The notes beneath the pieces were generated by a model. The model did no database searches, was not told the origin of the DNA, and was given only the letters and a program-made list of their open reading frames with translations. This document shows positions 44,179 through 56,532 of a stretch of DNA of 64,000 bases, one piece after another. The position numbers and the translations under genes were made by a program. Source of the DNA: Tulasnella sp. 424 (lineage: Eukaryota; Basidiomycota; Agaricomycetes; Cantharellales; Tulasnellaceae); NCBI GenBank assembly GCA_019633425.1, contig WSUB01000109.1, forward strand, positions 62,001 to 126,000, given 5' to 3'. Positions within the stretch are counted from its first letter, which is position 1. Every line of letters begins with the position of its first letter.

Positions 44179-46973
44179 ATGGAGCAAAATCCATTCAACC
44201 GTCCTGTGTCCACGGCCAGCGCTCTAGGTGGCGAGCGATTCTCTCAAGCTCCCACACTCTTTCCGGATGCGGAGAACGTGCCGGCTGCTGCGGAAGGTGC
44301 ATACGCGAGTGCAGACGATCTCCAACCCCCAACCGCCCTTGGAAATCGTGCATCCAATGCATTCGGCCAAGGCTCTCCATCAAACCTATCCGTCGCAGGC
44401 TCCTCTGCACCGCTGGCAAACAATTTCCCGTATCGGGACTCTGCCGCGCCCACAGCCGCAGGAAGCGCTCAGCATCTCGGAGATTCGGATAAGGAAGCCG
44501 CTACAAGCGATGCACCCCGTGACACCTCCCCTCTAGGTCGCCAATCGGACGAAGAGGACGGCTCCAAGGGCAGTCGCAAGAAATTGTTCTTCATCCTGGG
44601 TGGGCTTGCAGCGTTGGTCATCATCGCAGTGGCAGTAGCAGTTCCGGTCGCCCTCACCCACAAGAAGTCTTCTTCCGGTTCTTCTTCTTCCTCTTCCTCG
44701 TCTTCGTCGGGTCCGTCTACTACTGGATCTGGTCAGAATGGTGGCCCCACTTCTTCCAACCCCACCACAAACGCTGTCACGGGAGGCGACGGAACAACCA
44801 TCAAGACGGAAAATGGAACGACCTTCACCTACGTTAACAAGTTTGGCGGAACGTGGTATGACGACCCCAACGATCCTTATAACAACAATGCCCAAGCTCA
44901 GTCGTGGACCCCGCCGCTGAATACATCATGGGATTATGAGAATGATCTTATTAGGGGGTAAGCAGTCGGGCTCGGGTTTACAATTATCGCTCTGTTTCTG
45001 ACCCTCCGTTTTTGCATTCCTTTTGTGTAGAGTGAATCTCGGAGGATGGCTTGTACCCGAACCATTCATCGTTCCGGCTTTGTTCGAGCCCTACGTCAAC
45101 GGTACAATCCCCGCCAAGGACGAATGGACGCTTTCGCAAGCCATGGCCGCAGACACCGCAAACGGCGGCCTCAACCAAATGGAGACGCACTACAAAACCT
45201 TCATCGTACGTTGCCCCGTCGTTCGCCCAACTGAATTCGTTCACTCATTTACCTCCTTCGTCTAGACTGAAGAAGACTTTGCCCAAATCGCCGCGGCCGG
45301 CCTCAACTGGATTCGTCTGCCCATCCCCTTCTGGGTCGTTGAGAAGTATCCCGACGAGCCATTCTTGGAGAAGGTCGCTTGGCAGTACGCCCTCAAGGCA
45401 TTCAAGTGGGCTCGCAAATACGGCTTGCGCGTCAACTTGGACTTGCATACCATCCCTGGATCTCAAAACGGTTACAATCACTCCGGAAAAGGTATGGATT
45501 TCGAGATTTGACGACTTATAGACGATTGCTCATGGTAATACTATTGCGCAGGTGGTCAAATCAACTTCTTGTACGGTCCCATGGGTCTCGCCAACGCTCA
45601 ACGAACTTTGGAGTACATTCGTATCATCACCGAGTTCATTTCTCAACCCGAATGGGCTCCCGTCATCCCCATGTTCGGTATCATCAACGAACCTGTCGTC
45701 ACGAGCATTGGCAAGGATGAGCTCACTTCGTTGTACGTGTTCCATCATTCGCCGCCCCTCTTGGACTTGAGCTGATCACTGCCATTATAGCTACCTCCAA
45801 GCGCACGATACCATCCGCAACATCACTGGCACGGGCACTGGAAAGGGTCCTTTCATCTCCATCCACGATTCCTTCCAAGGTCTCGCAGCTTGGGTCGATT
45901 TGCTTCCCGGACACGACCGTATCAACTTGGACGTCCACCCATACGCCATCTTCTCCAGCGTCGACCGCTCCCCACTCGCTGACCAAATCGACAAGCCTTG
46001 CACCAGCTGGGCTGCTGATATGAACACCAGTTGGTCGAACTTCGGTGTTAGCGTTGCTGGAGAGTTCTCCTTGGCTATCAACGATTGCGGGCTTTGGATC
46101 AACGGCGTTGGAGCTGGTACTCGATGGGAAGGTACCTTTGACGGCGGAGATGGTACAGTGGGCGATTGCACCCCGTGGACGGATTATGCTAGCTGGACCC
46201 AGACCACAAAGGATGATTTCAACTCTTTCGCGCTGAGGAATTTCGATGCTCTCCAAGTAAGTGTCGCTCGATCCTCCTTTCATTATTCGTACGAACATTC
46301 GCTCACCTTTTGTTTTGATAAACAGCACTGGTTCTTCTGGACATGGAAGATTGGCGCATCCTCCGTCACCGGCAAAATCGAAAACCCCATGTGGTCCTAC
46401 CAACTCGGTTTGCAAGAAGGTTGGATGCCCTCGGACCCGACTAAAGCGGTCGGCACCTGCGGCAACACTTCACCCGCTACAGCTCTTACCGCAGAGATGC
46501 TCGGTGGTGCCGGAGCTGGCGACATTTCAGCCACCGTTCGCGCTGCTAGCCCCTGGCCACCAACCGCAATTCTACCGGGCAACCTGAGTCCCGCCAACGT
46601 TCCAGTTTATACCCCCACTGGCACTATCGTTACGCTCCCCGTCCCAACTCCGACCGTCGGAACTGCGGATGGTTGGTTCGACGCCGCTGATACCCAGCCC
46701 ATGATTACCCCGATTGCTGGTTGCAGTGAGTTGATTCATTTTACTTGTTTTAATGAGTAACGCATTGATCATCTATTTCTCTCAGCTTATCCTGACGCTT
46801 GGGGCTCGGCCGATGCCACCAACCCGGGACCTTGCGGTGGTACTTCGACTGCTGACACCACGACGACGGATAATACGGACACCACAGACACTACGGATAC
46901 CACGGTGACCACGCGCACTCGGGGCGCACGGAACGTGATCCCCAAACCAAGACGTACCCCGCCTCCAAGTTAA
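44179..46973 (+). CDS. Membrane-anchored GH5_9 exo-1,3-beta-glucanase, copy 4
   Basis: 804 aa. Shortest cytosolic tail (starts MEQNPFNRPVS); transmembrane helix about 136-159; Ser-rich linker. Acid/base Glu440 in IINEP, nucleophile Glu545 in AGEFSLAI. Exons: 44179-44957, 45031-45205, 45266-45491, 45552-45732, 45791-46256, 46326-46725, 46786-46973; lengths 175, 226, 181, 466 and 400 equal those of copy 3, its closest relative here. The tail has a Thr/Asp-rich linker, then ARNVIPKPRRTPPPS. Convergent with the MYND gene downstream. Confidence 0.95.
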
Positions 46974-47527
46974 GACGTTGGACTTGACTTTTTACTCGTT
47001 TCCCCAAACCTAGACCCTCCTCGATATACCTCTTTACGGCTTCCTTCACTTTCTCTTACGAACATTATGTTTGTTGTGATTCGGTTTGGATTTGGACTCT
47101 ATCTATGATCGAGAACGACTTTCCCCCTTGTTTCTCATGTTGTTCGCGATTACATCGACTTTTTTGTTCAACATGGACTCGTTTTCATTTCATTTCATTT
47201 TTTTACACATACAGCCTTTTTTGTTTCTTCTTTTGTCTGTTCATATCCTACAATCGGCGCTACTTGTTCGTTCTGCGTTTGCTGTCAAAACTCTGTTGTC
47301 GGTAATGGTCAGTAGGATCAAATTTCAGGGGAAGGACAAAGCGTTGCGTACCACTTGGCGGGCAATCATCGAGTTCGGAGAGTCTCGTTTGGGTCGATGT
47401 CGATTCCTTGTGGGGGGATTTCAGGCCATTTCTTCCATTGTTCTTCGATCATTGCGTCCCCGACTCTCATAAACATAAACCTAGTTCCAAGTTAGCTTCC
47501 GTAGTCTTAATGCACCTGCAGAGTGGC
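46974..47527. other. Convergent spacer after glucanase 4
   Basis: 554 nt of T-rich 3' flanks of two convergent genes. Nothing else recognised. Confidence 0.5.
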
Positions 47528-48717
47528 TTACCGAATCCAATACGGAAGGAACTGCTTTTCTTCGGTGTTCAGCTTGCGTTTCAACTTGTTCTCCGCCCAC
47601 TCGAAGCACAACGGCATCGCTTTGATTAATTGCGGGTAGTCCAAGATAGCGCTCGCCATGTCCTTGTCCTTGAGAACGCTAAATCGCTCCTTCTCCGTGT
47701 ACAGCTGGGTTGTGATATTGGGAACGTTCTGGTTCAGCATCCTGTTGAAGAATACGGCTGGAGCCATCACGAGAGGTTCCTTTACGTATGGGGCCGTGCC
47801 GATGAACATGGCCATGTTCCAGGTATAAACTCCAAAGTCCAGGATGAGTTCTTCTCCTTTCATCGTCGTGAAGTAGATCCACCAGTGGTCGTCGGGATCT
47901 TGTCCGCGGCGAACGCTCCCGTCAGGCAAGACGTATGCCAATCGGTCCTGGGACGTCACTCGGAACTTGCCGTGAGCCAGCCCGAAGTCGGCAATCGGGC
48001 TCGTCTTGTACTTGAGCCTGATTTTCTGCTCGGTGTAAAAAGCGTCGAGCAGGGCGAAGCAAACGGCCCAATGGAGATGGAAGTCGAAACCGTCGAAAGT
48101 GATCCTCCGAAGCATCTTGTTTCGGACCTTTTCGCTGAGTGCGGTCGGCCACCATGTGGGGGTGCCGAGATTTTGAAGAGAGACTTGTTCACCGAGTCGG
48201 ACGATCATGGCTTGGTCTTCAAAGTCGTTGGATCCCGGGACTGGCTCGGGAAGAGTGACTCCTGGATTGGGACTGTTGATGATGCGGTGCGTAAGACCCG
48301 GGTGAGGCTTATTTATGCCAACGCTACGGCAGAGGTAGCAGAGTGAAGCTAGAAATGGGTAGATAACTTCGAGGTCGACCCTTTTCACTTCGACTTTCCG
48401 GGTAAAACCGACGCCCACATCAGCGAGTCTACAACCGATTCGCCAGCTAACAAGTCCGCTTACCGCATTCTTTCTTATGACCGCCGTCCTTCCAATCGTT
48501 CTTTTGGCATTCTGGCGAGCAGTAGACTGTCTAAAAACCGGGCAAAAGTCGTCAGGGGGAGACCCAAACGAGATTCGAGCGCAGTTTGCAAGCAGTAGTT
48601 TTGCCTCACATTCCAGCAGCGAGCGCAGAAGCTGAGCTTTTCATCTCTTTTCTTGCATACATAGCATTCTTGGACTTTTTGAAGAGGGATGTGGACTTTG
48701 AAACCGTTGGCCGACAT
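47528..48717 (-). CDS. MYND zinc-finger protein
   Basis: 331 aa. An N-terminal MYND finger is split by an intron: ECYVCKKRDEKLSFCARCWN in exon 1, then VYCSPECQKNDWKDGGHKKEC in exon 2; all zinc ligands (Cys and His) are present. MYND fingers usually bind proline-rich partners. The C-terminal ~270 residues (TWWPTALSEKVRNKML, DDHWWIYFTTMKGEE, DFGVYTWNMAMF) form a domain I do not recognise. Exons: 48610-48717, 48464-48530, 47528-48348. The second intron (115 nt) is long for this locus; shorter choices put the conserved frame out of phase. No targeting signal. Confidence 0.82.
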
Positions 48718-49194
48718 TTTACGCTTTGACCGTTGATCGTTGAGGAAAGGCAAACGGCGTTTCGCGGCGAACTGAGAAGTGAGCACCTTACTTTGACGTC
48801 ATCGTTAACTGAAGACTGACTGAGATCCTCAATCTTACCGAGAAGTAAGGGGTTTGAGAAAGGCCACCAAAGTGTCCTACACCAAGTTATATCAATCTGT
48901 GGCTGATTGCTGTGCGGCAACGGGCCAGGGTGCTCGAGGCTGAAACTGCTTTGCGGATGAACAAAAACTCAACGTTCCTAGGAAAACAGAATTGATAGGG
49001 TGCACACGACTTCGTGACACACTTATTTACATCATAATATTCTGGTTAGCGGTGATCCGGGAGGTGAACGCACTTGCTCGGGCGGGAACGGAGACGGCGG
49101 CCTTCTCGTGCCTTTGTTAGGCCTTCTTTGACTCCCCTCGTCTTCCGCTCTCCATCATTCCTTGAGCCAGACGACTGAAAGTCCTGAACCCCCC
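48718..49194. other. Divergent intergenic region
   Basis: 477 nt between the MYND and F-box genes, presumably two promoters. Nothing else seen. Confidence 0.45.
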
Positions 49195-51195
49195 ATGAGC
49201 TCTGGCGATACTCCACCGGCTCCAGTCCCAGTCAATACTCTCAGTGACGCAGAGTTTCTCCGGTACCTGCACCTCGAACAAAACAATCTAAATCTGGGAT
49301 CATCATGGTCATGGGGAACGTTTGGAAACGTGACCTCTGGAAATGCGAATGTTATTGAAGGAGTCACTCCATATCCTCCCTCGGAGTCGGAGAGTGGGGG
49401 AGACTTCGATTCCACAGATGCCACTTATTGGGAACCTTGGAGCGCGGTGAGAACGTATCAGTGGTGAGTCACTCCTCTTTGATCTTAGTTAAGGTCTCAT
49501 GGTCCGATATGTCGCGGCGCAGGCTGTACGGCAGGTTCCTGGCTGATATGAACCGTGAGGATGCTGGCGAGGCCCTCTCGCGCGTTTGCAGGCAGGTTGA
49601 AGAAAGGTTCGTACGTACGACTACTCCCGTTACGGCGGCACAAACTGATTAGTTGATCAAGGCTCGTTGAGGCAAGGAAACACCTCAAGAGCTCCGACAC
49701 CTCCGTAGCTTCGCCTACAGAGTCATTCTTCACCCCTGTGGGATCTCCACACCTATACCGCGCAGAATTCGGCACTTTCGGGTTATTGCAACTACCACCG
49801 GAAATACTGGGAGAAATATTCATCTCGGCATGCAAAGACGTCGTTTACATGCCTCTGACAGTGTCACAGATAAGCACCTACTGCCGCAACGTAGCACTCT
49901 CGACTCCACAACTATGGACCGACATCAGCTTTCTTTCCCCTCCTTCCGTTGCCTCCATTTATCTGGAGCGATCAAAAGCATTACCCGTTGCTATCGACAT
50001 GACCGTCATTAGCTTCTATCCATTCAGCACTCCCAACGACGCCAATGCAGGTCTCATGGTGTTCTGTGCGATGATCCAGCCACATGGGCGGCGTATCCGC
50101 GACCTCACCATGGTTTTCACAGAGGTGGAATATGCTGTGATTGTGTTTACACTTACGGAGAAGTTGGTGCTATCCTCGTTGGAGTACTTGGAGTTCGGGA
50201 TTACCAATGCCGTTCCACACATCACTGACAGACTCCAGAGCACGTCTGACGTCGTTCAGGCTTTCTACGCCAAGCCATCTCGGGGTTTATGCGTTCGAGG
50301 TTTGAGTTTTACTCAATCTTGGAAGTCCAGACCCTCGATTTCGACCACTCTCGAAGATCTGCGATTCAAGGAGTGTGTCGACCTTCGGCTTGCGGACCTA
50401 GCGGAAATCCTCTCCTGTACTCCATTGTTGAAGATATTCCACCTTCACCACTGTACATTCCAACGTGGCTTACATTGGGCAGACAATGCTAGAAGGAACC
50501 TGGTGGTTAATCTCCCCAGATTGATCACCGTGGAGATGCAAATGATCTGGCCACCAGTCCACCTATTCTCCCCCAACAGCCCTCTTTCCACACCCAGTTT
50601 GAAGCACGTTACGGCCGCGTTTCAATCGGACGGCGATGTAAACTTCCCCAGCAGTTGGTTAACGGATTTTACTGCGGAAAATTCCCAACTTTCCAGTCTC
50701 GATGTCACCAACGTGGTCGTCCCTTCAGAAACTTGGACCATTGCGTTCCAAAGCTCGCCCTCTATCTCCGCTCTGCGAATGAACTCCTGCGAACTGGAAG
50801 ATGAGGTTCTCCGCATTCTTTCACCCACAAGCGCAACAAACGAGCAAGCGGTCCTTCTTCCTAACCTTCAACGACTGACACTGGACAACGAGATGAAGCT
50901 CTCCTCTTCTACAATCAAGGATATTGTCTGCGAGAGGCACGCTCTTGCGCAGTCGGAAGGGATGGGCCGAGACGAGAACCGCGTTGTGTCTCTGGAGGAA
51001 CTAACTTTACGAGGATGGGACGCAACGAATATTGACGATCGGGACATTGACGCAATCAAGGAATGCGTTGCACGGTTTAATATTGGAATGATCCGGAGCG
51101 GGATGTCTGACGTGTTGGATGAAGGAAGCGAGTCGGATGGTCAATCGATTAGCGACCAGCCTTCTGACCATGAATCAGATGGAGATGAACCATAG
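49195..51195 (+). CDS. F-box protein with LRR-like region
   Basis: 632 aa. F-box-like motif about residues 165-200 (LLQLPPEILGEIFIS ... LSTPQLWTDISF), then a long region with LRR-like hydrophobic spacing (LEDLRFKECVDLRLADLAEI, LKIFHLHHCTF, LQRLTLDNEMKL) and an acidic tail. Basidiomycetes carry large families of such proteins, thought to be substrate receptors of SCF ubiquitin ligases. Exons: 49195-49446, 49494-49606, 49662-51195. The first intron is only 47 nt. A short coiled-coil-like stretch (VEARKHLKSS) precedes the F-box, as is usual in this type. Convergent with the pectate lyase gene. Confidence 0.85.
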
Positions 51196-51523
51196 AGCCT
51201 TTTTGCATGTCATCGTTGCGATCTTAACGAATTCGATTTACGGCTGCGTCCTCCCACTTGCATTGGTCAGAGGCTCTTGGCGACATAATCACCAGCATCT
51301 CCCATAGAACTTCAGTGTTGTCATCCAATGAATGCGCGCAACGACTACAATAATAAAATCCGCGGCAGCAAAGGGTGCCGGGAATCGAGTCCTCCCGGGA
51401 CCGCGTCTAATATCGAAAGTCTCATGGACGTTCACACACCCGCAGTTAGTCGAAACGCCTCCATAATATTTAGGATCTGTCTTAATGCTGGTAGACACAT
51501 GTAGTACTCGACTCGAACAAAGC
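51196..51523. other. Convergent spacer
   Basis: 328 nt between the F-box and pectate lyase genes; 3' flanks only. Confidence 0.5.
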
Positions 51524-53167
51524 TTAGCACGTCTTGACGCTCGAAGTGGAGTAGTTGCAGACATTCCCACTCGGACCACTGGAAATATTGATAATTATTA
51601 GTGCATGAACGATAATCGGGATAGAATGAAACTTCATACCATCCGATCTTAGGGGGTTCGTTGCCAGGCGTGGTTCCTGTGAAGCGGCAGCAAATGTTGG
51701 CAGTAGAAGGCTTGCCGTTCGTGCAAATGTTGGTCAATGTAGCAGTATCGCCGAAGTTCTAAACGAAGTCAGGTCAGTATTGACTAGCGGAGACACAGGG
51801 ATGTCGATTCACCTCGTTGATTCCAACTCCCGTAGAACCGCCAATCATTGCAACGTTGTCGACAATAACGTGACGCTCGTAGCTCTTAGAGCAGTTCCCG
51901 CAAGAACGGTACAACCTGTAGCAGCAACAGTAAATGAGAGAACCTTGGGATTCGGTGCGGGAATTTCACCCACTTTCCGAAGTCGTTTGCGTAGAAGTTC
52001 TTGATCTGAACTGTGCCAGCACCGTTGTGTTGGACGATCTTGTCCGCGGCATGGAAGGCGCCTCCACCGATGATGTATGAAACATCCCCTGAGCCAGTTT
52101 GCTTGATGGTGATCGCATCTATTTGCCATAAGAGAGTGTGGCTTAGCGACTCTTCTAACCAGGACGAAAGCAGTCGGTACCTTCGCAAACGTCTGCCCAC
52201 CAGACGTTCTTGACAGTGCACGGACCACGGCAGTGAATTCCTTCAGCTTGGTCCGCCCCGATAATTACGTTCTGAATGGTAGCACCAGACTCCAAGATGA
52301 AGACTGCCTCCGACTCCCCAGTCTCGGTTTGACCTTGGCATTCGCCATCACTGCCCTTCCGGTCGTAGCGTTTCATTCCACCGTCAAATGTACCGGTAAT
52401 TACCGAGGCAGTAGGAAGCGCAACGTAGCCGCTAGAGGCAGGAAGAGTCGTCGTAAGCCCCGTGGGGGCACTTGAAGGCTTTAGAAGCGGGTTAGGAAAA
52501 GGGAGGGAACAAAGGTAAAATTTGACGTACGGTGGTCGTTGTCTTCGTGGTAGTAGTCGTGGTTGTTGTTTTAGTGGTAGTGGTGGTTGTCTTGGTAGAC
52601 GATGTGGTAGATGATGTAGTAGACTTGGTTGTGCTTGATGTGGTCGATGTCTTTGAGGTGGTTGGCGACGTTGTCGTCGCCGTCGTCGTCGTCGTTGTAG
52701 TCGTTGTCCTACAGCCAAAGCGGAGGAAGCGCATGTGGGCGAGGGTCCATTAGTGACCTATTCGCTCGGCGCGTTTTCGTGCTAACGGCTCACGGAGTTG
52801 AACCACTTCCGCCGGTGGTTGTTTGCCCCTCAGATGGTTTCAAGCACCTGGTGGGAGAGTCAGCAAACAAATACTTGTTAGTTAACACGGATCCAGATGC
52901 ATACTGGAAGTAGTAAGGATTTTGAACGACGCAAACCAAGCCTGTGACGTGCATCATCAATGGTTTGTACCTCAAAAGAAACTACATAGACGTTACCAGC
53001 ATCGCATTCCGCCGTAATTCCTTCATAACCGCCGCATTGATAGTATTCAGCGATGGCCTATAACACCATAAGGGAAGTTAGACTCATGAGGAGGAGCAAG
53101 GTTTGGCGTTACCCACTAAAGCGCCATGGGCCAAAGCTAGAGCAGAGAGCGCAGCTGCAGCTTTCAT
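51524..53167 (-). CDS. Secreted PL3 pectate lyase with N-terminal CBM1
   Basis: 366 aa. Signal peptide ([17 protein letters not shown]), CBM1 cellulose-binding module ([17 protein letters not shown], then [13 protein letters not shown]; all four Cys present), ~60-residue Thr/Ser/Lys linker, then a family 3 pectate lyase: [63 protein letters not shown]. It should cleave polygalacturonate by beta-elimination with Ca2+, bound to plant wall through the CBM. Ten exons: 53117-53167, 52997-53057, 52905-52941, 52794-52847, 52531-52708, 52181-52478, 51974-52118, 51813-51915, 51640-51758, 51524-51578. Three short exons encode the CBM. Confidence 0.94.
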
Positions 53168-54465
53168 GTTGATAGTTCAAGTATGAGTAGTAGCTGAAAG
53201 ATGAATGGCAGAGAGAACTGATGTTAATAGCAGCTTTTAAACTCATCATACAGGGATACCTTCCAAGTCCACGGGCCGAGCCCGCCCCGTCTTTTCCGCC
53301 TCCTTGCATACCAGGAAGAACCGCGTCGACGCCAAGGCTAAGACCGGGTGCCAAGCCAAGCAGGTCCCGAGAGAAATTCCCGGGAGTATTTGTGAAAGAA
53401 GCCTAAAAGAAGAGCTTAACCTGACGGAAGAAGCGTTGTGCCTGGCGCTGGCCGAACTTTCCCCCAAGCGCTGGGCAGTGTTGAAGAGATCATTGGCTCA
53501 GAGAGATTGCATAGAGTGAGAGGGGCGGCCCGTTAAACAGTTCATTTGAGTGAGTATCTTCTGCAGTCCCGTCTGATAATCACTGCACAGCTCTGGTTGT
53601 AGGGGCGGAGCGGACGAGGAGCTCCGTCGACCAGGTGGAAAGCGGGCCGCAAGAGCACAACGCTGACATTTGCTACTTATATGGTGGTCATAGGGTGATG
53701 CGCGGAGAAACCCGCACTGAAGGTGGAACGTTGAGGGTGACGCAAGTTCAGGAAGGTGGCGAAAGAATGAGGCGTGGGAGGAAAGTACGCTTATGTTAGC
53801 CTCCACTGCAACCGAAGAATCCAGGATGCGAAAACGGGGTTCAAAAGACCGTGCTTGGGCGAGAGATGCGGTGTGGTGTATTCCGCGCGATTACAACTCA
53901 CGCACAGTACGAAAGGTCGTTCAATGGTTCCTATGTGTACGTACTACATACGGGTATGTAAATAATAGACATGCCATCTCAAATCCATCCCATTGCGCGA
54001 GCGACTATCCAAGAAGCCCGCAGCCCGCTTACGCAGCAGCCAAGTGAAAGCGATGCAATGAGAGGATGGATCCGGAATGATTATGGAACCAACTCCGCGG
54101 CAGAAAAGTCGCTGTTTACTGTAAGCAAACCATGTTTGGACCTTGATCATCGGCCAGTCGTGAGGAGGGTTTTTCCGGTCCCGCTTCCTATAGGTGGGTA
54201 ATGCCACTTTCCTTGGTGTCATAGTCTTCTTAATTATGTACTGTTTTCGTCGCAATCCTGTGGAGGGTGTGAGCAAGGTCCCACAACGGCATTGTTTGTG
54301 AGGAAGTTGCCGGCATTGTTTTGTGAGAAAGTTGCCGTGTTCTCACGAGGCCCCTGACCGGGAAATTTCAATCCAGGCAGCGGCCAGCTCTTAACCAAAA
54401 ATAAAAATCGTTCCACCACGTCTTCACCCTCTCTCTCCTTCACCACTATCATCATCGATACTGCA
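53168..54465. other. Divergent intergenic region
   Basis: 1.3 kb between the pectate lyase and ERG26 starts. Only short frames without protein features. Confidence 0.45.
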
Positions 54466-56316
54466 ATGTCTTCAAGCTCCGGTCTTCAAACGTATTTGGT
54501 CATCGGTGGAAGTGGTTTTCTTGGTCGTTCAATCGTGGAGGCTCTTTTGAAGCGAGGGGAGAAGAGCGTGGCGACTTTGGACTTGGTTCAGAGGTACCAT
54601 GATGTGCCACACTACTCTGGAGATATTACGGATGGAGACTTCGTCGGAGATGTTCTTAGGAAGGTTAGCAACCATTTCTCTCGCGTCTCTACATGCAACT
54701 GACGTGAAGGTCATAATGCAGTCCGGCACAACCGTCATCATCCACACCGCATCGCCCGTTCACAACCTTGCGCCTTCAATCTACTACAAAGTAAACGTTG
54801 TCGGAACCCTTACGATCGTAAAAGCCGCCATGGCCAACCACGTACCCTGCCTTGTTTTTACGTCAAGCTCTGGTACGTGTTAAATAAATGCTTCCCCGCA
54901 GGCGGCGGCGCTGATACAACCCTTCCGCGCCCGCAGGTGTCGTGGACGCCGGTATCCACCTCGTCGATGCGGACGAGCGATTACCGTACCCAGACAAGTT
55001 TGTTGATGCTTACAACGAAAGCAAAGCACTCGCCGAAAAGATCGTCTTAGAAGCCAACGGCCGAAATGGCTTGTTAACGGTGGCCCTTCGTCCAGCTGGC
55101 ATCTTCGGGTAAATCGCATACCTAAAAGTTTCAAGATGACTCGAAAGTTACTAAATCGTCTTTTTTCATTCTTGCAGTCCCGGAGACAGACAGGTCATTC
55201 CAGGCTACGCAAAAGTTATGGAAAATCACCAAACCCATTTCCAGATCGGCAACAACGACAATATTTTCGACTTGACCTACATCGACAACGTTGTCCACGC
55301 CCACATTCTTGCCTGTGATCGCTTGGTCGAATGTTCTAAACGGCCAGCACACACCTGGGCTCTGCCCAAAAATGCTCCTTTCGAGAGTACCATCGAATTC
55401 AGTCCAAGGACGGTCCCAAACTTTAGGGTACCAACAAGCGAGGCGAAACCATTGGGTCCGGTTGGCGATAGGACGGTCGCAGACTCGGAGAAAGGGGCCG
55501 AGAAGCTGTTCAGGGATTCGGAGTACATCGAGCAACGGCCAGTGACAAGGACGAAGTTCGACCCGATGAGCGACACCGCAATGGAACTGGAAGACATTGT
55601 CAAAGAAAGCAAGTCGGGCGATGCTTCGTCCTCCGAGAAGAGCGAATTGAATGGACACTCTGACCCCTTACCACCATCGCCTTTCCTCCCCGAAACCGTC
55701 ACCTACACCGACAAGGGTACCTCTCTACCACATCCAAGCTCGGTATTGACCGTCAACGCGCTCCAGGTTCCTGGACAGGCATTCTTCATCACCAATGGCG
55801 AGCCAGTGTATTTCTGGGACTTTGGTCGGATGGTGTGGAAGGCGATGGGTGACCACACGACACGTAAGTTTCCGATTATTTTTTTCACCTCTACTAGTCA
55901 TCAGGGCTGACGCCATGTGGATATTTCAGGTCGGATGGTGCTTCCTACCAGCGTTGGTCTTGTTGTCGGTTCTTTAGCTGAATGGTTCAGCTGGTTTATG
56001 GGCCGCGAACCAGGCTTCACTCGATACCGGTGAATATTAGATCTCAAATCGTCAGCCCGCTTCTTTTCACTGAAAGTTCCATCCCGCACATTTCCAGTGT
56101 CGCTATTACCTCTAGCAACCGATGGTTCAACATTGAAAAAGCACGTCGAGTGCTAGGCTACGAGCCGCAGGTGGGACTCGAGGAAGGAATTAAACGAGGT
56201 GTTAAGGTACGGACGATTGCTATGGCTGGTGAGGCCTCCGGCAAATGAACTAACCTTCCTGTTGCCCTTAGTGGTTCTTGGAGAACGGAGGCCTGAATGC
56301 GTCGAAGAGTCACTAG
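54466..56316 (+). CDS. ERG26: Sterol-4-alpha-carboxylate 3-dehydrogenase (decarboxylating)
   Basis: 486-aa 3-beta-HSD family protein of ergosterol synthesis, acting in C-4 demethylation at the ER. NAD-binding GGSGFLGRSIVEAL, catalytic YNESK (Tyr and Lys), PAGIFGPGDRQVIPG, DLTYIDNVVHAHILA, and the fungal block GQAFFITNGEPVYFWDF are all present. Exons: 54466-54663, 54722-54872, 54937-55108, 55178-55863, 55930-56029, 56098-56206, 56272-56316. Odd point: about 140 residues (roughly 224-367), polar and Ser/Glu-rich, sit between AHILA and GQAFFIT, where the yeast enzyme has only a short link. They are in one open exon, so not an intron. The hydrophobic VGLVVGSLAEWFSWFM may bind membrane. Confidence 0.9.
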
Positions 56317-56532
56317 GTGTATAATTTCCCCCTCCCACCACCTATCGAAGTCAGATGGTCTCCCTGTATTGTATCTCGGCATTGCTTTCTTAGATAGTCA
56401 GCCTCTCCGCGGATTTATTTTATATTCTCATTTGACAACCAGGACCATTGAGTTGATCAAGTGATGCCCCAACAACCCGCGCCCACCCTCGGATGACATA
56501 AGACCAACTCAACGCGTTCCAATATTTCCTTC

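Noticed and set aside
47630..48346. 238-codon plus-strand frame opposite the MYND gene
   Set aside because: It is the antisense shadow of a well-supported coding exon.
52532..52753. Valine-rich plus-strand frame resembling a membrane protein
   Set aside because: Reverse complement of the Thr-rich linker of the pectate lyase.
52847..52941. Apparent loss of the last CBM1 cysteine in the pectate lyase (FQY instead of FQC)
   Set aside because: An intron with donor GTATGC and acceptor CACCAG removes the extra sequence and restores FQCL.
53221..53519. Short plus-strand frames upstream of the pectate lyase gene
   Set aside because: Short, overlapping in several frames, with no protein-like features.
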